Positions 12,279 to 23,209 of a stretch of DNA of 64,000 bases are shown here, piece after piece. The stretch spans positions 682,001 to 746,000 of the forward strand of contig JBAOKB010000024.1 of the NCBI GenBank assembly GCA_037044905.1, in the 5' to 3' direction. Origin of the DNA: Hortaea werneckii. Lineage: Eukaryota > Ascomycota > Dothideomycetes > Mycosphaerellales > Teratosphaeriaceae. The notes beneath the pieces are model-generated. The model was not told where the DNA came from, searched no databases, and saw nothing but the letters and a program-made list of their open reading frames with translations. Each line of letters starts with the position of its first letter. Positions within the stretch are counted from its first letter, which is position 1. A program made the position numbers and the translations under genes.

Positions 12279-13217
12279 GAGAAGTGTCTTCCGGATGACA
12301 GGAGGACCGGCCTGGAGCGCTCCACGTGGCGGGCTAGCAGCGTGCATTGGAAGAGCTGTCCGCGCCAGTGCCAGTGCACTTCGCATTGGAGGAAATAGTC
12401 GGAGCAAGTTCTAGTAGCAAGAAGGACTAATGTCCCTCCCCTGTCGTGCCACCAGGATGAGCGTGGGGACGGGGCAGGTACGACTTTTATGTGATTTTAT
12501 GAACCATCCTCAATTTTCCGTTTTTATTTTTATTTTTTTATTTTTTAAGGCCCGCTTGAGGGCTTTTGATTAGCCCGTCCAACACACGCTTTTGCTACAT
12601 GTTTTCATCTCAGCACCTACATGTCCTTCTGTTCCCCGTAGTCCACGAGTCTCGTGAAAAACTTCACCAGAGATTCACACTGCAGCATTTTTCATATGGC
12701 AATGGGTTTGCGTGCAGGCTGATGCTATGCACAGCGACCTCATCACGACAACCACAAAGCTCCCACGCATGTTTCATTCTTTGTTCCAAATGACGCCAAA
12801 GGTCTCTAGGTAGCCACCTGTCTGGAAGCCAGCGCTGCGGTTTGCCATCCCTTTCTTTGATCCAGAAACGAAACTGCGCCTCTCTGTCATAGCTCTTGCT
12901 TCATATTGTGTGCTAACAACGTGATTGCCATTACTTGCTTTGGAACTCACTTTGCGGAGGTCCAAACGCCCGTTCCTTGCTACTGTGCCCAAACATGAGA
13001 CTGTTCTGGAAAGAATAAGACAACCCTCACTGCCTTTTCTTTGTGGTGCAGGGGTTGACTGTGTCTCAAGGCATTTTCTTTGGTTTGTATCACACAAAAC
13101 CTCCCTTCCTCCGCTTCCTTCTCGGTCTACAAAGGACACGAGAACGACAGCATTTCGATCGCTCCTAGATCCGAAAAGAAAAGGCAGGATTCCAAAATAC
13201 CCTGACGAGGAAAGACG
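12279..13217. other. nst1 3' flank and promoter of the next gene
   Basis: A T-rich tract at 12515-12547 follows the nst1 stop and suits a 3' UTR/poly(A) region. The remainder is the upstream region of the small gene at 13218. Open frames on both strands look like chance. Confidence 0.45.
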
Positions 13218-13856
13218 ATGGAAGACAACCACAAGCCCGAACCCAACAGCGTAGACAAACAACACAATACCACCACGACCACCACAATGACGAAACGACC
13301 CAGCACCAGCCTTCCCCTTATCACCCAGAAAACCTTTCCACCCGAGATCGTCAGGAACCGCCAAAGGTCGACGACAATGCGTCTGCGGAGACAGCCAACG
13401 ACCTACCCATCATCAACCGCCGCCGCCCTAGCGAGGCCGAGACGAAGCTGGTGAGGGAGTACGGCGGGAAAGAGAACCTGCGGGAGAAGACCAAGTTGGC
13501 GTATAACGGTATGTTGTTTCAGTCCACTAGTTCCATCCACCTTTTACAGGAAACGGACCCGCGGGAACCGAAACCAAAAAAAAAAAAAAAAAAAAATAAG
13601 GAGAAGAAGAAGAAAGAGGAGAGGAATGGCAGAGGAACCAAAAGGTGCCAAAAGGGGAATTGTACAGCTAACCATAAATCTCCCACAAACAGAGCTTGAC
13701 ATCGACCCCGGAGCCGAGACGCCGCAAGAGGAGAAGAGTTTCGCGGAGGGCGTGGTCGGGGAGATGGATGTGGAGGCGCAGGAGCGGAAGTTCCATCTGG
13801 GTGGGTATATTGAGAAAAGAAGGGGGGTGAAGAAAGGAGGCAGCGGGAAGAGTTGA
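13218..13856 (+). CDS. Small charged protein of unknown function
   Basis: The model has two exons, 13218-13508 and 13693-13856, joined over a 184-nt intron (GTATGT...CAG) that contains a run of more than 20 A. The CDS is 455 bases, one short of a multiple of three. The frame changes near 13285, inside a Thr/Asn-rich codon run, after which it stays open. With one base restored the protein is 151 residues: a polar N-terminus (MEDNHKPEP), an INRRRPSEAE segment, LVREYGGKENLREKTKLAY, then after the intron ELDIDPGAE, EKSFAEGVVGEMDVE and HLGGYIEKRRG. I do not recognise the family. The regular intron, the stop and the charged, non-repetitive sequence argue for a real gene. It is convergent with etr1. 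Confidence 0.55.
13574..13596 (+). repeat. Poly(A) run inside an intron
   Basis: A run of more than 20 A lies within the intron of the small gene at 13218. Its length is probably polymorphic. Confidence 0.7.
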
Positions 13857-14144
13857 GGATGGTGATGATGACGATGGTGAATGGGAAAGAGATTTCTTGC
13901 TTTGGCCCTTTCGGTATTGGGTGAGCGAAATTCTTTCTGGTGGGGTTGGTAAAGGTACAGGTTATATTTACAGAGGTGCATAGGATGTCCGGAGTTGCCT
14001 AGGATTATGGTTGGTTGGCGATGGGTATGGGATTCTGGCGGCTTATGGGTTTCCATTGGTGGTCCGTCATTGGGGAAGGAAATATCAGCGGCAGGAAGGG
14101 TCTGGCCATGCGGGTTGCCCAGATAGAGGGAAGTCTCGATGGTC

Positions 14145-15326
14145 TTAGGTGTTCTGGAATACGAAGATACCCTTCCCACTCCGATAGCCCTCCAGCGTGC
14201 CCTGCACAGCATTGACCAGCTCGTCCTGCTTCGTGTTGTGCTCCCACTTGACCGGATCCATGGGGATATCGGCGAATTTCCCCTGGCGAGTGAGATCGAG
14301 GACTTCGGTGACGCAGGCTTCCTTCTCAGCCGGGTTCTGATTACTCCATTTGCTGACCCAGTATCCGTCGAAATGGAGATCCTTGAAGATCAGCAGGCCG
14401 GTGGGCAGGGAGACAGGCTGCTTGCTCATGGCGCCGTACGTGACGACGTGCGACCCGCTGGCGAGGTGCTTGGCCATGGCGTTGACGATGCTGCCTCCGA
14501 CGCAGTTCAAGGCCAATCTGATGGGCTCCCGACCGCCGTCTGTGAACTCCTTGACCTGATCTCGGAATCCTCGGCTCTCCACCTCTTTATCTGTGACCAC
14601 CACATCCGCACCAAGCTGCTTCAGCTCATCCTTCATCTCTTGCGTCCCACTTTCTCTCTCCCGGATAATGTTGATACTCTTATACCCCCACAACTTCGCC
14701 AACTGGATCGCCGCCCGTCCAACACCGGAATTCGCTCCGTTCTGGATGAACCATTCGCCGGGCTTCAGCTCCACAAAGTCCTTCAGCATCCTGTAGGCCG
14801 TCATGGGGTTGACGGAGACCGTGCCGACCTGCTCAGGCTTCAAGCCGTCTTTGTTCTTGATCACGGTCAGATTGTCGGCGGTCGTCTGCGCGTGCGTTCG
14901 CCATGTGCCGAACCCTTGCTTCTTCATAATGACCCAATCGCCTCGCTCGATGCCCTTGACGCCGCCGCCTTTTGCGATGACTTCGGCGACACCCTCATTG
15001 CCGCAGATGGCGATAGGCTCGCTGGAGCCTAAGTTGGTGGTGAAGGTCGGTTTCGTGGGGTAGACGCCTTGGATCTGGTTGACGTCGGCGGGGTTGATAG
15101 GCGATGCGAGGAATTTGACGGTCAGAAGGTCCCCGTGGGGCGGTGAGATGGAGTGGCCGTGTAGGCGAAGAACATCTTTTGGCTCGCCGAGCTTGTCAAT
15201 GGCTAGACATTTGGCTTGTTCGTAGCCGAACGCGGAGATGCATCGGCGTTGGGCGGGTATAGTTGTGGGATGTGTGTTTCGGAGAGCTGTTCGCGCTGTG
15301 GCGAAGATTGCTCGTGAGGGTGCCAT
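14145..15326 (-). CDS. etr1: Mitochondrial trans-2-enoyl-thioester reductase
   Basis: Etr1/MECR reduces trans-2-enoyl-ACP with NADPH in the last step of each round of mitochondrial type II fatty acid synthesis, which feeds lipoate and respiratory function. The single uninterrupted exon encodes 393 residues. The ATG at 15326 begins an Arg/Ala/Thr-rich leader (MAPSRAIFATARTALRN) typical of a matrix-targeting peptide. Then come the medium-chain dehydrogenase parts: the GroES-like half with SPINPADVNQIQGVYPTKP (the family's catalytic-site region, with Tyr), the NPMTAYRML segment, and the Rossmann half with NGANSGVGRAAIQLAK as the nucleotide-binding loop, LNCVGG, and a late FDGYWVSKW. Length and order match known Etr1 proteins. 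The frame is intact, in contrast to several neighbours. Confidence 0.95.
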   Translation of the reverse strand: MAPSRAIFATARTALRNTHPTTIPAQRRCISAFGYEQAKCLAIDKLGEPKDVLRLHGHSISPPHGDLLTVKFLASPINPADVNQIQGVYPTKPTFTTNLGSSEPIAICGNEGVAEVIAKGGGVKGIERGDWVIMKKQGFGTWRTHAQTTADNLTVIKNKDGLKPEQVGTVSVNPMTAYRMLKDFVELKPGEWFIQNGANSGVGRAAIQLAKLWGYKSINIIRERESGTQEMKDELKQLGADVVVTDKEVESRGFRDQVKEFTDGGREPIRLALNCVGGSIVNAMAKHLASGSHVVTYGAMSKQPVSLPTGLLIFKDLHFDGYWVSKWSNQNPAEKEACVTEVLDLTRQGKFADIPMDPVKWEHNTKQDELVNAVQGTLEGYRSGKGIFVFQNT

Positions 15327-16052
15327 GGTCACTTGTTTTCTGGGTTGTCTTTGTAGGACAGAAAAATGTTTCCCAAGCTCACCTGGAACTTGGACTGGAG
15401 AGCTCCAATGCTGAAGTGGACGTCAATGTGCGTCAGAGGCCTGAGCGCTAGCCGAGGCTGGAAGGAGCGGAAATGTCGCCGTCCGTTCGTCCAGCAAAAA
15501 TCCAACGTATCTCATTGCTATAGCGGAAGTATTAGATATCGAAAGCGCACTATAGTAGCGTCGAGAGCGATAAGCCTAACGGGGACTAATAGAAAGAGAG
15601 CGATATTGCCATTCAGAGCATTCCTCCATCGAGTTCGAACTATAGGGTATCAAGTAGATGCAATTAGATGTACTACACAGCACGACGTCTACACGAATAC
15701 AATCACTCAGTACTATACTAGATCTGTAGGCCAATCGTAACGATCAAAGTCCTTGATGAGAGAAAGCGCAAGGAGCCATCACGTTGTGGATGTCAGACTT
15801 GCTCTCACTAATGAACATGTATTACCCGAAACCGATCAAGGAAAAGTCATCGTAGCTGCAAACCCCCTAGCACAGTCCCATGTATGCGACATCTGTTACC
15901 CTTTGGTTCCGATTGTTGTTGGCAAGATCTCATAATTACCACTTATCTGATTCCCCGGCTTTCAACACCATTGCAATACATTTTGAAAAAAAAAAAAAAA
16001 AGAACAGCTAATGTACATTCTCACGACGCATTCTCCACTAGGTCGTCGCTAT
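15327..16052. other. etr1 promoter and CFEM-gene 3' flank
   Basis: This AT-rich spacer contains a relic repeat copy (15508-15650, listed separately) and an A-rich run at about 15984-16001. No gene is supported. Confidence 0.5.
15508..15650 (+). repeat. Relic dispersed repeat, copy 1
   Basis: This stretch aligns with 39283-39430. Shared blocks are AACG(C/T)ATCTC(G/A)TTGCTA, then GTAGCGT(A/C)GAGAG about 45 bases on, then CATCGAG(C/T)TCGAA about 72 bases after that, with the same spacing in both copies. Differences in the first block are C-to-T and G-to-A. Read on the minus strand, this copy has several stop codons in the frame that is open in copy 2. Confidence 0.6.
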
Positions 16053-18723
16053 CTACAAGACGAAGAAAGCAGCGACAGCACCGAAGGCCAGATCAGCGAG
16101 GTTAGAGCCCGACAGCTTAGCTCCAGCGCCAGTGTATGGGGCGATAGGGCTGCTGGATGGGCCAGTCGCGGACGGAGCGAAGCTGGTGCCGAAGGATGTA
16201 CCTGTACCGTACGCGGTTGGGTAGGCCGGTGTTGCAGTGCCGCCAACGGCCCCAGCGCTCGTAGGCTGCGCAGGAGCAGGGCTGGGAGATCCAGCAGCCA
16301 GTCCGGGCATAGTGCTTGTAGTGCCGTCGACGACTACGGTAGAAGTGGTGAATTGAACCTGAGGCACCGTAACCGTCGTCACAAGCTCGGTTGTAATGCT
16401 GCTGGATGGGATAGTCAGGCCAGAAGAAACTCCCGTGCTGTAAGTCGCCGGGTACGTAGCGGGGGCGGAATACGTGAGCGTAGTAACCGGCTGGGCAGGT
16501 TGAGAGGGAGACGCGGAGGTGGCGACAATGCTCTGGCTGTGGTGCCATACGTCGGCTGGTAGGTCGTCATCGAGGCTGAAGACGTTACGGCAACGCCAGA
16601 GCTCTCGGACACAGGAGCTGCCTCGCTGCTGGATGCAGATGCGACGGGTGCCGTGTAAGCAGCTGAGGTGGGGATCGTTACCGTAGTCGAGACGGCGTAG
16701 GAAGTCGTTTGAACGACGGTAGAGCTGGCTGGGCAGTTGGAGACCTCTGCGCCACAGCTTGTGATCGTAACTTCAGAGGTTGAGTAGAAGGTAACAGTCG
16801 ATGGCTGGGCAGGAGCCGAAGAGACTGGGGCACTCGAGATCGGTGCAGCCTGGCTGCTTGAAGCCTGAGCAGGAGCGCTGTGGGTCGAGGTGATGGTCGA
16901 CCATGTCATGTAAGTAGACTCAAAAGTAGAGGTTCCACTGGTCTGGGTCGCCGTTACGGGGCAGTAAGTGCTGTAAATGGTCGTCTGGGCCGTCACAGTC
17001 GTGTCTTGCGGGACGCTGGAGCTAGCTGGGGCAGAAGAAGCAACCGGAGCCGCCTCAGAAGACGTGGAAGGCGCAGAAGACGGCTTGACGGTCGAAGGGC
17101 AGGCGGTAATGATGGCTGGGTTGCTCGGGACGTGCTCAGCGCAGATACCCATGAGGTAAGAGGCGGCGGAGCTAGTGTCGTCGTCGGAACCAGACCATGC
17201 GGAAATGCAGCCGTAGACGTGCTCCATGAACTTGCCGTTCTTGCAGTAGCAGTTGGAGTCGGAGTTGTCCTTGCAACCCGTCTCGTAGAGCCAAGTGTTC
17301 AAGCAGCTCGGGAGAACGTCTGGGGTGTTGGGAGTCGGGTAGGAAGACTGAGTAGCCACACTGCTGGAGGCTGGAGCAGCGACCGAAGAAGACACTGGGA
17401 CTGAGGCAGTAGCATTGCCAGCTGGGAGAGAAGAGCTGCCGGTCGCGGAGGCGGTGACTGGGCAAATAGTCGTGCTGATGGCAATGGTGCTTGTTACTTC
17501 AGTGGTAGAATCAGCCGGGCAGTTAGTCACAGTCGGACCGCAGGAAGTGATCGTTGCGATCGAGGTTGAGTAGATGGTCGACGTGGTGTAGCTGGAGACC
17601 GGAGCAGAAGACGATTGCGGGCTTGCCTCTGAGGAAGACTTGCTGTAGGCCGGCGCGGTTCCGATTGGCACAGAGGAAAGCTGGCTGGAAGATGGGGCTG
17701 TTCCAACAGGCACCGAAGACGACAGGCTGTACGCCGGTGCAGTTCCGACTGGAACGGACGAAGATGTCAATGGACCGGCCTCAGACGATGACTCGCTGTA
17801 AGCAGGCGCTGTGCCTACCGGGACCGAGCCTGTCATGGATGTGATGTTATACTGAGGAACCGGGACGGACGAAGAGCTGGACATGACAGGGGAAGTCTCA
17901 ACGCTCGAGCTGGAGGTGGATTCTTCAGGCACGGACGAAGAGCTGGACAAGACCTGGGACGACTCAACGCTCGAACTCGAGGTGTATGCCTCAGGAGCCG
18001 TCGCACTGCTGCTCGTAGTAGCCAGTGGAACAGAGCTGGTCAGGACCATGGACGAAGAGGAGACTGGGTAGCTGCTTGTGGCGCTGCTAACAGGGACCGA
18101 GCTAGAGGCGGATCCACAGTTGAAACCAATGCTGTGGATGCCGAGCGAGCAGCCAGAGGGAGCATTCTTGCCCGGCTTGAAGGTCACGCTCTTGGCACCA
18201 CCGCACTGGGAGTTTTCGATAATGTTGCCATCACGAGAGCAAGAGTGGGTCTGCTTGCAGATCGAACCATCCGGCATCTCGTACTCGCAGTCGACGTCGG
18301 CGTCGTGGCTGGAAGAGACATGGTAGGTCTCCGGGGACATGTTGTCATTGCCCGAGCAGGCCATCTTGGGGTGCTCGTCCAGGTTTCCAGAAATGCACTT
18401 CGATTGGAAAGTACGCTTGCTCAAGGTGTCCCTCTTGCCTGGGGAGTCGGTGCAGGTGAAGCCAGAGAAGTCATTGCTACCATAGGAGCTGAAGGAGCCT
18501 TTGTCAAGACCGCTCCAATTGTAGCCGCCGCTTTGGTGAGAAGAACATTCATTGTTGGTGTTGAATGGATTGGAGTAGTGCTTAGCGCCGACGGACCAGC
18601 CCTGAGGTAAAGCGTTAGTTGGTGTTCTGATATGCATTGAATCCACACAGGTCGACTTACTGTGGCCGCTGCTTGCTGAGCCGCAAGCCCGGCGACGAAG
18701 ATCGTCGCGGAAGTCAGTTGCAT
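16053..18723 (-). CDS. GPI-anchored, Ser/Thr-rich CFEM-like cell-wall protein
   Basis: Exon 1 (18661-18723) encodes a 21-residue signal peptide starting MQLTSATIF. A 59-nt intron (GTAAGT...CTAAC...CAG) follows, then a long exon (16053-18601). With one base restored the protein is 870 residues. Order: a Cys-containing N-terminal domain starting GWSVGAKHYSN, a Ser/Thr/Val stalk with four VP(V/I)GTAP repeats, a YSTS...TITSCG...NCPA module, a CFEM-like domain (PSCLNTWLYETGC, DSNCYC, HVYGCISAW, GICAEH), a second YSTS/TITSCG module, and a C-terminal SGSN plus hydrophobic tail that fits a GPI signal. CFEM domains can bind haem; the Asp ahead of CYC is present, but I count seven cysteines where eight are usual. 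The frame break is near 16535, where GCCAG should read GCCCAG. The protein probably sits in the wall or plasma membrane. Confidence 0.85.
17640..17835 (-). repeat. In-frame VPVGTAP stalk repeats
   Basis: Four copies of a Ser-rich unit with the core VPVGTAPAYS or close variants lie in the stalk of the CFEM-like protein. Such coding repeats often vary in copy number between strains. Confidence 0.7.
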
Positions 18724-20505
18724 ATCGATGTGTCTTCTGAATTGAGATAGAACGTAAAGGGACGTCTGATAGTTCACGGGTCAAAGAGAGTAGGAGGTTG
18801 ATTAGAACGAGAGCAAACGGCGAAGAGAGAAACGAATGACTCTACTGCCGACGAGAAGATATCAACAGAGATGAGAAGCAAGGGAAGTCAGCGTGGTTGC
18901 AAAAAGACGGTCGAGGAGAGGGGAACGCTTCCAGATGTTATACAGCAGGAAGTAGAGAGTTCGAGCTCGAAACACGGCGACATGGATCATGGTCTCTGCG
19001 GATCCACCAGTGGTTTGGCGAGGAGCCATCTATCTGCTGCTTGGCGGCTTGTGACGAAAGTCAAAAGGGTTCGTGCTGCGCTTAAGGGGAGTCTGAAACT
19101 CGTCCATGGCGCCGATCAGAGACGGGAAGCAGTGGGAGCGATGTAGAGCAAAGTAGAGAGTGGACTGCAGTGGCTGGTCGCAGGCTCGCGGGCGCTAATG
19201 CAGGTACCACGGCTCCCCTGTTTCACAGTCGCATGGCGGCCCATTCACCGTCCAGTTGGACTGCAGCTGGTGCCCGGGCGGCTCCGGTGCTGTACAGCGG
19301 GGTCAAAAATCAATAAGTCTTACCTCAAGGCAAAGCGGCTGCGCTGCGTTCTCCTTTGGCAAACACTCGCCTATTGGCCAAGTGGGCCTGTTCGGTAGCA
19401 GTGTGAATCGATACAATGGTACCTTCTGCCCCTGTGGCTTTAAGACGTATCCCCGTAATGGACTTGTCAAAGCAGAGACCTGGCTGGGCCGGCGTTCCAA
19501 GAACCAAGACTCTACGCTTATAGCTGCCCAGGGGCCGCGATGGTTAGGCCCTAAGAGCAGTATAACCAGATACAGGAAGGTTCCCCTCCCTGCAAGGAAC
19601 TATATGCTCATGCGTCCCAATGCGGCCTGCGTCTACCAGAATAGCTAACGGCCAATCAATTTCTGCGTTTGGACCCGATCAGTTAGGATTAGCGAAATGA
19701 GGGGATCTGCAGAAGAACAACAGAACAGACCGCATCGCTTGCCTAATTGACTATACAGCGAGAAGCTCGGTCAAAATGTTCCATTCGCTTCAATCCCGGG
19801 ACGTAAAATACCGTGCCTATACTGGGCGGTGATAGAATGTTGGGCAAACTCGTGGCTCAAGCCATATCTCCTTGAGGATGATTATCCCACCCTGCCAGCC
19901 ATTGCGATCAGCCGTCAGTCATCCTGACTGTCTCTGAGGAATCAGCCCCTCCAGCTGTCCCTCGCAAGAAATCTGGTCAAGACGTGGCACTTGCATGCAA
20001 CCAGAAAACGGACCCGAAAGACGCCGCCCAACGCCGTCCATGCTAGACATGTGCTGTCTGTGCACGGCATATCTATCTATGACCATACCTACTACCAGGA
20101 AGGATTTTTCTCCGCTACTAAAATCGATCAAATAGATTGAGGGGTTGACTATGCACAAGCACCCAAAAAACGCCTGATCTGGTCGAGATACCCGGTCAAG
20201 GAGGTATTGTTAGCAATCGCTTCGAAAGCGAGCTACAACCTCAATCATTTTAATCTTGAAAAATTCCTTATGATGGAAAGTCTAAACGAGCTCCGCCACA
20301 GCATACAGGTCTCACGTCCGCATTTGGCATTGGTTACGTGGCAAGGGGTTTTCCACTGCTGAGACGCATGTGCCTGCATGTGGGCCAGTAAATTCATGTG
20401 GTAGCAAGAGCGCCGTGCGATGTAAGCGGCATCCCGAGCAAAGAGGGGTTATACTTCAATGACTACTACATTCTGTTAACACAAGCTAACACCACCATCT
20501 ATTAA
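18724..20505. other. Intergenic region, no supported gene
   Basis: This is the CFEM-gene promoter and the 3' flank of the BVMO gene. I looked for exons of secreted or membrane proteins and found none. Short frames at 19198-19648 are GC-rich but have no domain and no splice support. Confidence 0.45.
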
Positions 20506-22448
20506 CTACGCTTGCAGAGCGGGCGCTTGAGTAGCAAAGCCAGCGAACCCGTTATTGAGCGAAGCTCGCGTCTCCTTCTCGTATAATGGGAACCCTCCAG
20601 CGAAATTCAACTGCTCTCTCGGCTTGCCGGGGATATTCGCCCCCATGTACCAGCTATTCGTAGTCGGGAAGAGTGTAGCATCGGAGAGCTCTGTGACCTT
20701 CTGTCGCCACTCTTCCTCGGCGTCCTTGGTAGCGTTCAGGTACGTGATCTTCTCCTTTCGCATCTTGGCGATGGCGTCGACGATCCAGTCGCCTTGGATC
20801 TCTACACAGGACGGGCCGTTGGAGAAGGCGGTCGGGCCTTGGGCGCCGTATAGGAAGAACATGTTCGGGAAGTCGTTGCAAGTCTGGAGGCGACTGTGGT
20901 CAGTTTGACTCTTCCGTTTACTGCTGGCAATCAGGGCATTGAAGCTACAACTTACCATGCCTAGGTAGGAATAGGTGCCTTGGGCCCACTTGTCTTTCAG
21001 CAGAGTACCATGGATATCCTTCAGACCCATATTCTTCATGCCGCCCGTCACGCTGTCGAACCCCGTTGCAAGCGCGATAATGTCGAACTCACGGAGCTCG
21101 CCATCGGCTGTCACGATGCCATTCTCCCTCACTTCAACAATGGGGTTCTCTTTGACGTTGACAATGTCGTTCTGGGGCTTGTCCAGCTGCTCATAGTAAT
21201 CTTGCTCGAGCGACGGACGCTTGGTGCCCCAGGCGTGCGGCGCTTCCAGGGGGGCGAGGATGTCACGCTTCTTTGGATCTGAGATACGCGCGCGCGTCTT
21301 CTTCGCCCAGAAGTTGTATGCCTGGTCATTCGCTTTCTTGTCGAATAGCATGTCCTTGTACGTTGCCAGCCAGTATCTGAAGCCGCCTGTGAGATGTTAG
21401 TGGTCTGATCCAAACGCAGCCTCATTCACCATTGATACTCACCCTCGTCCCAGAGGGACTGATAGAACTTTTCTCGCTCTTCGTCGTTGTCGTCGAAGGT
21501 ATTCTTATCCACGAAGTCAAAGGCGAACCCGGCGAAAGTCGTCATCCGATACTTGTACAGATCCGGGTAGTTCTCTTTCGCCTGTTCTTGTTCTTCCTTG
21601 GTGACTTTGCGTTGCCGCATGGGCAGACAAAGGTTCGGGGTCCTTTGGAAGACTGTCACATGCGATGCCTCCTTCGCAGATTCTTGCGCAATCTGAATGC
21701 CGGTCGAGCCTGTCGAAAGGAGTCAGCACAGGCTTCACGGGGTTCTCTTGATGATCCGAGACGACTTACCGGTTCCGACGACAGCGACTCTCTTGCCCTT
21801 CATGTCCACGCCCGACTCAGGCCAGAAGGACGAATGGTGCATCTCACCCTTGAAAGTGTCAAGACCTTTCCAATCAGGGAAGTGACGCTTTGCGGCGAAG
21901 CCAATGGCATTGATCAGGTACCTGGCATGCGCCGTCCGACCGTCTTCGGTCTGGATATCCCACTTGTGGGTCTGAGGGTTGAACTGAGCCCCGACGACTC
22001 TCGTGTCGAATGCCACATCTTTCTTGATGTCTAGCTTCCGCTCTACATGAGCAAAATACTTCCTGAGCTCATCGTACCCCGGGTACTTCTCCGTCCACGT
22101 CCAGTCCTTCCATATTTGTGGCAGAGAATACTCGTAGATGGGGATCGGGGTATCGACGCGAGCGCCAGGGTAGCAGTTCCTGGTGGGACGATCAATACTT
22201 GCTCGACTGAGAAATGTCGGTTTGAAAAGCCAGAGTACTTACCAGTGCCAAATGCCTCCAAGCTCTTTCCCAGCCTCGTAGATCTTGCATTTGAATCCCA
22301 GCTCGTCACGAAGTCTATGCATCAGGTACACGCCGCCAAAGCCAGCGCCGACAATGAGGACATCGCACTCAAGATCATCTTGATAGGTATCCCCTGACCG
22401 AGTAGCGTGGGGGTTTGTAGCTCCAATGTCCGTACGCATATGAACCAT
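20506..22448 (-). CDS. Baeyer-Villiger-type flavin monooxygenase
   Basis: This class I flavoprotein uses FAD and NADPH to insert oxygen next to a ketone; the substrate cannot be read from the sequence. Five exons (22243-22448, 21770-22179, 21443-21709, 20956-21386, 20506-20883) give 563 residues, with canonical GT-AG introns of 63, 60, 56 and 72 nt, all in phase. Key motifs are the FAD-binding GAGFGG (34-39), the WNCYPGARVDTP segment, the BVMO fingerprint FKGEMHHSSFWP (178-189, matching FxGxxxHxxxWP) and the NADPH-binding GTGSTG (204-209). ATGFDSVTGG and FLYGAQGPTAFSNGPSCVE near the C-terminus match cyclohexanone-monooxygenase relatives. An in-frame ATG nine bases upstream (22457) is an alternative start. 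I see no adjacent lipase, esterase or alcohol dehydrogenase gene, so the pathway is unknown. Confidence 0.93.
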
Positions 22449-23209
22449 GATGGGCAATCAAGAAAGAATGGGAAACCTAGGTCAACAGACACAGGAAAAC
22501 GGACAGCGCGATTGCTCAAGTTATATCTAAGAATCAAGTGGGGTCCTCACATGCACAATCGATCCTCAAGATAGATACCTACCTCGTACGTATTGCGGCT
22601 CCGCTCCCAGTTCCAGTTGTCGCAGGGACTAATCTTTAAACTTGGGACCCGTCCGTCCGACCCGCAAGATGAGGACTCCGCCGCATGTTGCCTTCGGAAC
22701 TGCGTGGCCGCCTCCGCTCAAGGTTCATCATCATACTACTGTAGCGCTCGATGGTAGTAGTAAATTGACTCCAAGAGCAGGCAGCTCTAGAACCATATGC
22801 GGGAATTTGGTGTTGATAGGCGGGATAATGGCGTAAACGGATGCGGGGTTAGGTTGCGCGGGGTGTGGGGAGCAAGTGGAGCGAGGTGCAGCTAGGAAGG
22901 GCGAGGAAGGCGAGAAGGAAGAGGGCAAGTGAGCCTACAGTTCATCCGCTTCCGCATGGATCGTTCGGGATATTGGAAGCACCTTCTCTCGAGAGTCCCT
23001 GCGAAAGCTGTAGCGAGAGGCATCCAGAGCCGACAATCGCTTGCTTTGTAAGGACGAAGCGCAAGGGGAACATTGCAGCAACTTTTGAATAAATCATTGG
23101 ACTATCACGTAAAACCTCTTCAAAGCACCGAATAGACATGAGGTTATCTCATCCAGCCGGGATACTCTCAACCGTAGCTCTGTGCCCCCTCATTGAGATC
23201 CGAACCTTT
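22449..23209. other. BVMO promoter and 3' flank of the next gene
   Basis: The 5' side carries the BVMO promoter; the 3' side ends at the stop of the leftward gene at 23210. I see nothing else that I can support. Confidence 0.45.

Noticed and set aside
12774..13364. 196-codon minus-strand frame
   Set aside because: It overlaps the upstream region of the small gene at 13218 and has no recognisable features.
15500..15800. tRNA or small RNA gene
   Set aside because: No matching A and B boxes and no cloverleaf could be found; the shared repeat explains the sequence conservation.
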